Both the position numbers and the translations under genes were made by a program. Shown piece after piece: positions 1-5,294 of a stretch of DNA of 6,699 bases. Location of the stretch: positions 1 through 6,699 of the forward strand of contig URET01000056.1 in the NCBI GenBank assembly GCA_900546875.1, written 5' to 3'. This stretch comes from an uncultured Eubacteriales bacterium. Lineage in GTDB: Bacteria; Bacillota; Clostridia; Christensenellales; CAG-314. Below the pieces are notes generated by a model. The model did no database searches, was not told where the DNA came from, and was given only the letters and a program-made list of their open reading frames with translations. Each line of letters begins with the position of its first letter. The stretch's first letter is position 1.

Positions 1-1
1 T

Positions 2-181
2 TGCGGGTTAACTCACGCTAAAAGCATCTCGGACTTCAAAAGCTTCTCCTTTGAAGCATTTTCGGATCACTCTTACCGCAGTCTGACGCTGATATTAAGG
101 CTTCACTCCGACAGAGCTTCGTATCGATTGGCCGACCTGCAGATAATATACAAATTTCACCCGGGAAAAACCGCAAAATAA
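2..181 (+). CDS. C-terminal fragment of an unrecognised protein (5' end outside the window)
   Basis: An open frame enters from the left edge and runs 59 codons to a TAA at 179-181. The final stretch alternates polar and hydrophobic residues (for example LTLILRLHSD and LADLQIIYKF), which suggests closing beta strands. Ile is often ATA, as in metK and the other genes of this window, which favours a real coding frame. The stop is followed by a plus-strand hairpin with a T run at 248-271, as expected for a gene end. It converges on mazF. No family was recognised and no function is assigned. The minus strand is also partly open here, so the assignment rests on position, codon use and the downstream terminator. 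Confidence 0.5.
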   Translation, partial: CGLTHAKSISDFKSFSFEAFSDHSYRSLTLILRLHSDRASYRLADLQIIYKFHPGKTAK

Positions 182-202
182 AAACGCGCCGTTTTACGGC
201 GC
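174..202 (-). terminator. Rho-independent terminator for mazF (minus strand)
   Basis: Read on the minus strand, a 7-bp GC-rich stem (positions 202-196 with 192-186, 3-nt loop) is followed by GTTTTTATTTT. It lies about 90 nt past the mazF stop and overlaps the stop codon of the convergent plus-strand gene. There is no T run on the plus-strand side, so it works only for minus-strand transcripts. Confidence 0.65.
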
Positions 203-247
203 CGGACAGACAAATCGGGCTGAAAAAGATAAAAACAGTTTATGTAC

Positions 248-271
248 CGCCGCTTTGAAGCGGCGTTTTTT
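248..271 (+). terminator. Rho-independent terminator for the left-edge gene (plus strand)
   Basis: Stem CGCCGCT / AGCGGCG with loop TTGA, followed directly by six T (266-271). It lies 67 nt after the stop of the upstream plus-strand frame and 20 nt before the 3' end of mazF. Confidence 0.85.
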
Positions 272-290
272 GCAAATATAAGTTTCCTCA

Positions 291-662
291 TCAGGACCTG
301 TAAATCGCAGGATTATTTTCCGCACCGAAACCTAAACTTACAAGCAAAGCTCTGTTCACCTTGTTCATTACGTCGCCGGGAAGCTCTCCGATCTTTTCTT
401 TGAGCCTGCTTTTGTCGATGGTCCTGATCTGCTCCAATAAAACTACGCTGTCCTTGGGCAAACAGTAGTCTCTTCCCTTAAGCTCGATATGCGTCGGCAA
501 ACGCGCTTTGTCCGTCCTGCTCGTGGTCGCGGCAGCTATCACCGTGGGCGAATATCTGTTTCCCACGTCGTTCTGCAAAACCAATACGGGCCTTATCCCG
601 CCCTGCTCGCTGCCCACTACCGGACTTAGATCAGCATAATACAATTCTCCTCTTTTTACCAT
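291..662 (-). CDS. mazF: MazF/EndoA-type mRNA interferase (PemK family toxin), 123 aa
   Basis: Sequence-specific, ribosome-independent endoribonuclease that cleaves mRNA. The protein closely follows the Bacillus EndoA pattern: KRGELYYADLSP at 3-14, GSEQGGIRPVLVLQND at 17-32, SPTVIAAATTS at 38-48, LPTHIEL at 55-61 and LLEQIRTIDKSRL at 75-87. Arg24 and Thr47 align with the catalytic Arg25 and Thr48 of B. subtilis EndoA, so the enzyme looks intact and of normal length. The start at 662 is chosen because GGAGG (672-668) lies 5 nt upstream; the longer frame from 728 has no such support and would extend the protein before the conserved N terminus. Firmicutes usually have a CopG-type antitoxin gene (ndoAI) just upstream. 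None is recognisable here, so this copy looks solitary, with its own promoter at 740-767 and terminator at 174-202. EndoA homologues in B. subtilis, S. aureus and C. difficile recognise UACAU; the same specificity here is inferred. Confidence 0.95.
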   Translation of the reverse strand: MVKRGELYYADLSPVVGSEQGGIRPVLVLQNDVGNRYSPTVIAAATTSRTDKARLPTHIELKGRDYCLPKDSVVLLEQIRTIDKSRLKEKIGELPGDVMNKVNRALLVSLGFGAENNPAIYRS

Positions 663-673
663 ATCCGCCTCCG

Positions 674-709
674 ACAGTATCGTCGATTCTGACGTATGTA
701 CGATACTGT
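674..709 (-). repeat. 10-bp perfect inverted repeat in the mazF leader
   Basis: ACAGTATCGT (674-683) and ACGATACTGT (700-709) are perfect inverted repeats separated by 16 nt. With transcription predicted to begin near 733 (minus), the element lies within the leader, one base upstream of the GGAGG ribosome binding site. It could fold as an RNA stem-loop that affects translation or stability, or serve as a DNA site for a dimeric regulator. On the minus strand TACAT (700-696) sits at the stem-loop junction, matching the known MazF target. Confidence 0.7.
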
Positions 710-739
710 TTACGGCAAGTATGCACAAAAAATCCGGTT

Positions 740-767
740 TTTATACGTGTGCCGCATGATTTGTCAA
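740..767 (-). promoter_or_regulatory. Sigma-A-type promoter of mazF
   Basis: On the minus strand, a perfect -35 TTGACA (767-762) is separated by 16 nt from -10 TATAAA (745-740). Predicted start is near 733, which gives a leader of about 70 nt that contains the inverted repeat. The promoter sits downstream of any place an antitoxin gene could be, so mazF appears to be transcribed alone. Confidence 0.7.
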
Positions 768-937
768 ACTCTTTTGCTCCGGTCATCTTTTCGGCCATTC
801 AATACACACCGCTCTTTTTCTCCCCCGTCTTCATTCTCCTCTCCATTCTCCTCTCACTCGCTCAATCCGTCTATAAATAACGCCCGCACGAAAAATCAAA
901 AAATATTTCCGAATAATAACTTTGCTCCCGTAAACCC
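768..937. other. Divergent intergenic region with a pyrimidine-rich tract
   Basis: Between the mazF and metK promoters. On the plus strand about 811-870 is strongly pyrimidine-rich, so on the minus strand it is a GGAG/AGAG-rich tract next to possible ATG codons. Two short in-frame minus-strand frames (15 codons, 799-846; 55 codons, 631-798) can be read here, but neither resembles a known protein, and the second contains the mazF promoter. I annotate no gene in this stretch. Confidence 0.5.
832..855. repeat. Exact 12-nt tandem duplication
   Basis: CATTCTCCTCTC occurs at 832-843 and again at 844-855 with no gap. Read on the minus strand each copy is GAGAGGAGAATG, an SD-like purine run ending in ATG, with only 1-3 nt between the SD core and the ATG, which is shorter than usual. 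Confidence 0.8.
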
Positions 938-966
938 TTGACTTAAAGTTTCAATGCTGATATAAT
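938..966 (+). promoter_or_regulatory. Sigma-A promoter of the metK leader
   Basis: TTGACT (938-943), a spacer of exactly 17 nt, then a perfect TATAAT (961-966). The predicted start is about 972-974, which is within or at the first bases of riboswitch helix P1 (971-978). The aptamer therefore begins essentially at the 5' end of the transcript. Confidence 0.88.
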
Positions 967-970
967 GATG

Positions 971-1070
971 AAGCCATAAAGAGTATCCGAGGGACGGACC
1001 CGCAGACGATACAGCAACCGCTTATGTAAGGTGCTAAATTCCGCAAAGCACAGACTTTGAAATATGGCTT
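971..1070 (+). promoter_or_regulatory. SAM-I (S-box) riboswitch aptamer
   Basis: Binds S-adenosylmethionine in the nascent leader RNA and turns off metK. P1 is closed by AAGCCATA (971-978) and TATGGCTT (1063-1070), eight perfect pairs. P2 pairs GTATC (983-987) with GATAC (1008-1012) and contains the kink-turn-like GAGGGA (989-994). The S-box signatures GCAACC (1014-1019) and AAGGTGCTAAATTCC (1028-1042) form P3 and the J3/4 core. P4 pairs CAAAG (1044-1048) with CTTTG (1055-1059). The position immediately before a terminator and metK fits the family's normal role. A pseudoknot is expected, but I did not establish its exact pairs. Confidence 0.95.
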
Positions 1071-1072
1071 TT

Positions 1073-1103
1073 GTCTTTGCTTGCGGTGCAAAGACTTTTT
1101 TTT
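1073..1103 (+). terminator. Riboswitch-controlled terminator (expression platform)
   Basis: GTCTTTGC (1073-1080) pairs perfectly with GCAAAGAC (1088-1095) around a 7-nt loop and is followed by eight T (1096-1103). It starts 3 nt after P1. A competing antiterminator is visible: GCAAAG (1043-1048, the P4 5' strand) pairs with CTTTGC (1075-1080), extended after a one-base bulge by AC/GT and a few more pairs. SAM binding should hold P4 and P1 together and release the terminator. Confidence 0.93.
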
Positions 1104-1174
1104 GCACTTTTATACTGCACGGTTCGATCAGTAAAAGCGTCTGCATCCGCAAGATCCCTCCGAAGGAGAGTAAT

Positions 1175-2359
1175 ATGACCGATAACAAAAAACTGTTTAC
1201 TTCAGAAAGCGTCACGGAAGGTCATCCCGACAAAATGTGCGACCGCATAAGCGACGCGGTGCTTGACGCCATACTCGCAAAAGATCCCATGGCACGCGTA
1301 GGATGCGAAACTGCTGCTTCCACCGGGCTCATAGTTGTCATGGGCGAAATCACGACCAACTGTTATGTCGATATTCCCGCCATAGTCCGCCGCACCGTCA
1401 CGGACATAGGCTACGACCGCGCAAAATACGGCTTCGATGGCGCCACATGCGGTATCATAACTTCCATCCACGACCAGAGCGCCGATATAGCTCTGGGGGT
1501 CAACAGCAGCCGCGAACACAGAATAAGCGGCGATAAATACGACCTTAACGGAGCCGGCGATCAGGGTCTCATGTTCGGGTACGCATGCGACGAAACACAG
1601 GTACTTATGCCCGCCGCCATATACTACGCCCATCTTCTGGCGCGCCGTCTGGCAGAAGTCCGCAAAAACGGCGAACTACCCTACCTGCGTCCGGACGGAA
1701 AAAGTCAGGTGACCATCGAATACGCCGACGGCATACCCGTAAGGACGGATACTATTGTGCTCTCCGCTCAGCACGCGCCCGAAATAACCCACGAACAGAT
1801 CGAAAAGGACCTTATCAAACATGTCATAAAGAAAGTCATTCCCGAAAACCTCCTCGAAAATACGCGCTATCTCATAAATTCGACCGGAAGATTCGTTACA
1901 GGCGGACCTATGGGCGACAGCGGCCTTACGGGAAGAAAAATAATCGTCGACACGTACGGAGGATACTGCGTCCACGGCGGAGGCGCCTTTTCCGGAAAAG
2001 ATCCGACAAAAGTCGACCGTTCTGCAGCCTACATGGCCAGATATATATGCAAAAACCTCGTCGCCGCGGGAATATGCAGGCGCGTAAGACTCGAACTCTC
2101 TTACGCTATCGGCATCGCTAACCCCGTAAGTATGGGCGTATGCGATTTCGGGACTTCCCGCTTTACTCAGTCTGAACTCATCGATATAGTGAATTCGTGT
2201 TTTGACCTCAGACCGGCAGCGATAATCGACAGACTTGACCTGCGCCGTCCCATTTACGAAAAAACATCAGCTTACGGGCATTTCGGTCAGAAAGGCTTCC
2301 CTTGGGAAGAAACAAACGCAGTAAATGATGTTTTGAAGGCTGCGGCTGAGATCAGATGA
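1175..2359 (+). CDS. metK: S-adenosylmethionine synthetase (methionine adenosyltransferase), 394 aa
   Basis: Makes SAM from ATP and methionine in the cytoplasm, releasing phosphate and diphosphate. Signatures are all intact: GHPDK at 16-20 (His17 and Asp19 equal the active-site His and the Mg-binding Asp), the ATP motif GAGDQG at 126-131, GDSGLTGRKIIVDTYGG at 247-263, and GGGAFSGKD at 268-276 with Lys275 and Asp276. The length is typical for the three-domain bacterial enzyme. The start at 1175 is chosen because AAGGAG (1163-1168) lies 6 nt upstream and the sequence begins in the normal family position (LFTSESVTEGHPDK). A longer frame beginning at 1064 would start inside the riboswitch and read through the terminator, so it is not used. 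Expression is controlled by the SAM-I riboswitch upstream, a product-feedback loop. The next gene follows after 40 nt. Confidence 0.98.
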   Translation: MTDNKKLFTSESVTEGHPDKMCDRISDAVLDAILAKDPMARVGCETAASTGLIVVMGEITTNCYVDIPAIVRRTVTDIGYDRAKYGFDGATCGIITSIHDQSADIALGVNSSREHRISGDKYDLNGAGDQGLMFGYACDETQVLMPAAIYYAHLLARRLAEVRKNGELPYLRPDGKSQVTIEYADGIPVRTDTIVLSAQHAPEITHEQIEKDLIKHVIKKVIPENLLENTRYLINSTGRFVTGGPMGDSGLTGRKIIVDTYGGYCVHGGGAFSGKDPTKVDRSAAYMARYICKNLVAAGICRRVRLELSYAIGIANPVSMGVCDFGTSRFTQSELIDIVNSCFDLRPAAIIDRLDLRRPIYEKTSAYGHFGQKGFPWEETNAVNDVLKAAAEIR

Positions 2360-2399
2360 TCCGGCAGGAATATAACAGACATTTTTTCAGGAGGCCACT

Positions 2400-3443
2400 A
2401 TGGACATTTCGAATTATAAAGATTATCTCATAAACATAGCAAAAGATATACTACGCGCTCACAGCCCTTCGGCATATACCCCGCGTATCACCGCCGTCAT
2501 GAAAAAAGCGGCGGCGGAAACCGGCACAGAAATAAAAATCACGAATAAAGGCACGTTTGTTTTGTCCTTGCCGGGCAAAAGCAGCAAAATGAAAATAGGT
2601 CTTGCAGCCCACTGCGATACCCTCGGCGCCATGGTGCGCTCCCTTCGCGATGACGGCGGCGTGAACTTCATAAAGGTGGGCGGACCGCTCATGTGTACGC
2701 TGGACGGAGAATACTGCACCCTCATAACCCGCGACGAAAAAGAATATACGGGCACCTTCCTTTCCCTTTCTCCTTCGGTTCACGTATTTTCCGACGCCTC
2801 CACCCGCGAACGCAATCCCGAAAATATGTACGTAAGACTGGACGTGAACGAAAAAACCGCCGCCGAACTCCGCTCCCTCGGTATCGAAAAAGGCAATTAC
2901 ATCTGCATCGATCCCAAAACTGTCGTTACAGATTCGGGTTACATAAAATCTCGTTTCCTCGACGACAAAATTAGCGTGGCATGTATCCTCACCGCCGTCA
3001 GAATAATGAAAGACCAAGGCATTGTCCCGCGCTACGATACGGAAATAATTTTCACCATGTATGAAGAGGTAGGCCACGGCGCAAGTTCTGTACCCGAGGG
3101 TATTGGCGAAATGCTTGCCGTAGATATGGGATGCGTGGGCAGCGATCTCGAATGCACGGAAAAACAGGTTTCCGTTTGCGTTGCGGACAGCAACGGTCCG
3201 TATAACTACGAACTCACCAACAGACTTATAAGCCTTTGCAAAAAACACGGCATAAATTTTGCCGCAGATATTTATCCGCACTACGGTTCGGATATAAGAG
3301 CCGCACTCGTAAGCGGCAACGATATCAAGGGCGCGCTTATAGGCAGCGGTGTGCACGCCTCCCACGGAATGGAACGCACTCATATTGACGGACTCGTCAA
3401 TACGATAAAGCTTATCATCGCATTCCTTACGGAAAACGAATAG
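2400..3443 (+). CDS. M42-family metallopeptidase (glutamyl/leucyl aminopeptidase-like), 347 aa
   Basis: Probable cytoplasmic di-metal aminopeptidase of clan MH. The family pattern is visible: AAHCDT with His71 and Asp73, the bridging-Asp region SRFLDDK at 184-190 (Asp188 or Asp189), MYEEVGHGA at 220-228 with Glu222 (general base) and Glu223, VDMGC with Asp242, and a C-terminal SHGMERTH in which His322 is the likely last ligand. Residues between about 80 and 180 correspond to the inserted dimerisation domain of the family. Length is normal for M42. ATG at 2400 follows AGGAGG (2389-2394) with a 5-nt spacer. It lies 40 nt after metK with no promoter or terminator between them, so it is probably co-transcribed and under the same riboswitch. 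Substrate cannot be read from the sequence; some M42-like proteins have been called cellulase or deblocking aminopeptidase, and I do not choose between these. Confidence 0.9.
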   Translation: MDISNYKDYLINIAKDILRAHSPSAYTPRITAVMKKAAAETGTEIKITNKGTFVLSLPGKSSKMKIGLAAHCDTLGAMVRSLRDDGGVNFIKVGGPLMCTLDGEYCTLITRDEKEYTGTFLSLSPSVHVFSDASTRERNPENMYVRLDVNEKTAAELRSLGIEKGNYICIDPKTVVTDSGYIKSRFLDDKISVACILTAVRIMKDQGIVPRYDTEIIFTMYEEVGHGASSVPEGIGEMLAVDMGCVGSDLECTEKQVSVCVADSNGPYNYELTNRLISLCKKHGINFAADIYPHYGSDIRAALVSGNDIKGALIGSGVHASHGMERTHIDGLVNTIKLIIAFLTENE

Positions 3444-3460
3444 TATCCGTTTCTAAACCG

Positions 3461-3529
3461 GTTCCTTAAGATACGGCGGCTCGTCCGCTTCCGACGGCAA
3501 GTTTTGAGCCCGCCAGGAACAAACTTAAG
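3461..3529 (+). other. Imperfect hairpin after the peptidase gene, without a T run
   Basis: GGCGG (3475-3479) pairs with CCGCC (3510-3514) and continues as CTC/GAG after a one-base bulge. Two alternative outer stems are possible: GTTCCT (3461-3466) with AGGAAC (3515-3520), or the two CTTAAG copies (3465-3470 and 3524-3529). No T run follows, so it is not a standard terminator. It may be a weak or factor-dependent end, or a 3' stabilising structure, for the metK-peptidase transcript. Confidence 0.4.
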
Positions 3530-3547
3530 AAAAACCCGCGCAAACAC

Positions 3548-3576
3548 TTGCAAAATTATACCCGATAAGTTATAAT
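3548..3576 (+). promoter_or_regulatory. Sigma-A-type promoter of the lipoprotein gene
   Basis: TTGCAA (3548-3553, 4 of 6 consensus bases), 17-nt spacer, then perfect TATAAT (3571-3576). Predicted start is near 3583, giving a leader of about 29 nt with AGGAG at 3598-3602, 9 nt before the ATG. This separates the lipoprotein from the metK transcript. Confidence 0.72.
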
Positions 3577-3611
3577 AATCAGGTATGCAATATACGTAGG
3601 AGTAAAAGACT

Positions 3612-4910
3612 ATGACAAAAAAACTTGTTTTAATACTTTTGGCCGTATGCGCTGTCCTTTGCTTAACGGGGTGCCAGACGGAAAATTACAATAACTTTAC
3701 CCCGGTCAGCATGCCTTCGGATCTTACCGTTGAATCCAACGGCGGAGTCGTGGTAAGAGTAGGCGAGTATACTTATTTTATGAACGGGTACAGCTCAAAT
3801 TCCTCTTCCAACTTCTATAACGAAGTGGTCACAGGCGCTATTTGCCGCATTAAAACCGAAGATATCGACAAACTCAACGACGAAGACTTTACTGACGCCC
3901 AGAAACAGGCCCTTTACGAGATCGTCGTTCCCAAGCTCATATATCAGGCAAATTCATACTCTTCCGGATTATACGTCAAGGGAGACCGTATTTACTTCAC
4001 AACTCCCAATATAGAAAAAGATAATACCGGTACAGCCAAAACAAGCGAACTTGTCATCATGTCCGCTAAGCTTGACGGCAGCAACGTGAAGATCCATCAC
4101 ACCATCGCCGCCAACACCATGGCTGTCAATTATATCGAAACAAATAACACCATCTATGCGGTCTATGTTTACGAAAACGTGATCAAATGCGTGAACCTCA
4201 ACACCAACGAAGTGACCGAAGCCGGTGAGGACATCGCGGCATCCTATACCGACGGGACCACCGTCTATGCCCTTCAGACCGTATATTACACCAACGTTTC
4301 GGGCGATGAGGTGGAAGATAAATTCAACAGGATCTGTACCTTTACCCCCGGCGGTGAATTCACGGTCGTTCTGAGCGGCGATACCGAGGTCGAAGGCGTA
4401 AACGACATAAAATACACGCTTACCAGAGCCGCCGACGGCAAACTCTTCTATACCGCAACCGGCTCCAACGAAGCGTATGCGGGTACGTTCGTTTTGGAAA
4501 ACGGAACCGCCAGACGCCTTACTGAAGCATCTAACCTCACTTATTACCACTATAAGAACGGTATAGTGCTCCTCAGCGATTCCTGGGTGGTTTACGCATG
4601 GTACGAAGACGGAACCCTCTGCACCGAAAAACTTCTTTACACCTCTTCTTTCACTCCTTATAAGATTATCGGCGATGTCCTTTATTACACCTCCAGCAGT
4701 ATTCTCTACAAAGTCGACCTTTCCGAAGGAGATCTCAACCGTACGGCTACTGCCCTTAATTCAACTACCATGACAAGCTCGAATTTTACCTATGATATCA
4801 TCGGCGATGAAATTTTCTTCATAGGTTCTTCAGACAGCCTGCTCCGCAGAGCCGTTATAAATGAGGACGGCGAGATAGTCGAAACCCTTATCAACCTTAC
4901 CGAAGATTAA
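3612..4910 (+). CDS. Predicted lipoprotein with beta-propeller-like repeats, 432 aa
   Basis: Exported and probably anchored to the outer face of the membrane. Residues 1-20 form a lipoprotein signal: MTKK, a hydrophobic run, and the lipobox LTGC with Cys21 as the lipidation site. The mature part has repeated units in which a Gly/Asp turn precedes an aromatic strand, such as GEYTYFMNG, GDRIYFTTPN, NNTIYAVYV, DGKLFYTATG, GDVLYYTSSS and GDEIFFIGSS, each followed by a second strand. I count about eight, like the blades of DUF5050- or PQQ/WD-type propellers. There are no catalytic motifs that I recognise, so binding or scaffolding is more likely than catalysis. The first unit is preceded by an Asn/Ser/Tyr-rich stretch at about 51-65. 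The gene stands alone, with its own promoter at 3548 and terminator at 4957. ATG follows AGGAG with a 9-nt spacer. Function unknown; the propeller assignment is inference from repeat spacing. Confidence 0.85.
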   Translation: MTKKLVLILLAVCAVLCLTGCQTENYNNFTPVSMPSDLTVESNGGVVVRVGEYTYFMNGYSSNSSSNFYNEVVTGAICRIKTEDIDKLNDEDFTDAQKQALYEIVVPKLIYQANSYSSGLYVKGDRIYFTTPNIEKDNTGTAKTSELVIMSAKLDGSNVKIHHTIAANTMAVNYIETNNTIYAVYVYENVIKCVNLNTNEVTEAGEDIAASYTDGTTVYALQTVYYTNVSGDEVEDKFNRICTFTPGGEFTVVLSGDTEVEGVNDIKYTLTRAADGKLFYTATGSNEAYAGTFVLENGTARRLTEASNLTYYHYKNGIVLLSDSWVVYAWYEDGTLCTEKLLYTSSFTPYKIIGDVLYYTSSSILYKVDLSEGDLNRTATALNSTTMTSSNFTYDIIGDEIFFIGSSDSLLRRAVINEDGEIVETLINLTED

Positions 4911-4955
4911 AAATATTACCCGAAAGATATTTTCATTCGCGATCTATAAACTTTT

Positions 4956-4982
4956 GAGGGACAGATATCATCTGTCCCTTTT
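4956..4982 (+). terminator. Rho-independent terminator of the lipoprotein gene
   Basis: GGGACAGAT (4958-4966) and ATCTGTCCC (4970-4978) form a 9-bp stem (or 8 bp with a 5-nt loop), followed by TTTT. It lies 47 nt after the stop codon. The minus-strand side lacks a T run, so it does not end the convergent VWA transcript efficiently. Confidence 0.85.
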
Positions 4983-5294
4983 ATGTTGCCGATTGCCGCA
5001 CCTTTATCCTTTTCTCGGGCATACCGCCGACAATACTTCATCTTCAGAAAAATGCCGCTCCTTTATTCCCCGGATTTCCGCTATGAAAACACTACGTGCC
5101 TCTGTCCCCGTAAGGCGTTTCCGCTATGAAAACACTGTCTGCTTCGGGCACCTACGTCGTTTCCGCCTTTTCGGAATACACGGTAATTTGGCCTGAACAC
5201 TTGTCGACTCTGAATTCTTCCAAGCGTTTTATGAGTGCAATACCGGAATGCCTCCCGTATTTTATACCTGGAGCGTCAATCTCCTTTCCGTTTC
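4983..5294. other. Gene-free region between convergent genes with fragmentary minus-strand frames
   Basis: No convincing gene. On the minus strand a frame is open for 58 codons (5328 to a TAG at 5154-5152), starting inside the VWA gene in another phase. It has no ATG/GTG start with an SD; an AAAGGAG lies directly against an ATT at 5280. After the TAG, and again after a +1 shift, short frames continue and both encode VFIAE from the tandem repeat. This may be eroded coding sequence or chance. No clear terminator for the VWA gene was found here. Confidence 0.4.
5075..5166. repeat. Diverged 42/43-nt tandem repeat (two units plus the start of a third)
   Basis: TTTCCGCTATGAAAACACT is identical at 5075-5093 and 5118-5136, 43 nt apart. 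TTTCCGC recurs at 5160-5166, 42 nt further on. The remainder of each unit is only partly alike. The period is not a multiple of three, so the copies fall in different reading frames. Two units and a 24-nt variable part are too few and too short for a CRISPR array. Confidence 0.75.

Noticed and set aside
660..728. Upstream ATG at 728 as the mazF start
   Set aside because: It adds 22 residues not seen in the family and lies at the very 5' end of the predicted transcript; the ATG at 662 has GGAGG 5 nt upstream and the conserved N terminus.
1121..1129. GGTTCGATC, like a tRNA T-loop
   Set aside because: No flanking T stem, acceptor or anticodon arm is present; it lies in the metK leader after the terminator.
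1064..1174. N-terminal extension of metK from 1064
   Set aside because: It would translate the riboswitch P1 strand and the terminator; the family start and AAGGAG site are at 1175.
943..1215. 90-codon minus-strand frame over the metK leader
   Set aside because: It runs through the riboswitch and the metK start; its composition is not protein-like.
2451..3383. A 310-codon open frame antisense to the peptidase gene
   Set aside because: It is a shadow caused by codon bias of the plus-strand gene; no SD and no recognisable domain.
5075..5136. Possible CRISPR repeats
   Set aside because: Only two full copies with a 19-nt core, about 24 nt between them, and no cas genes.
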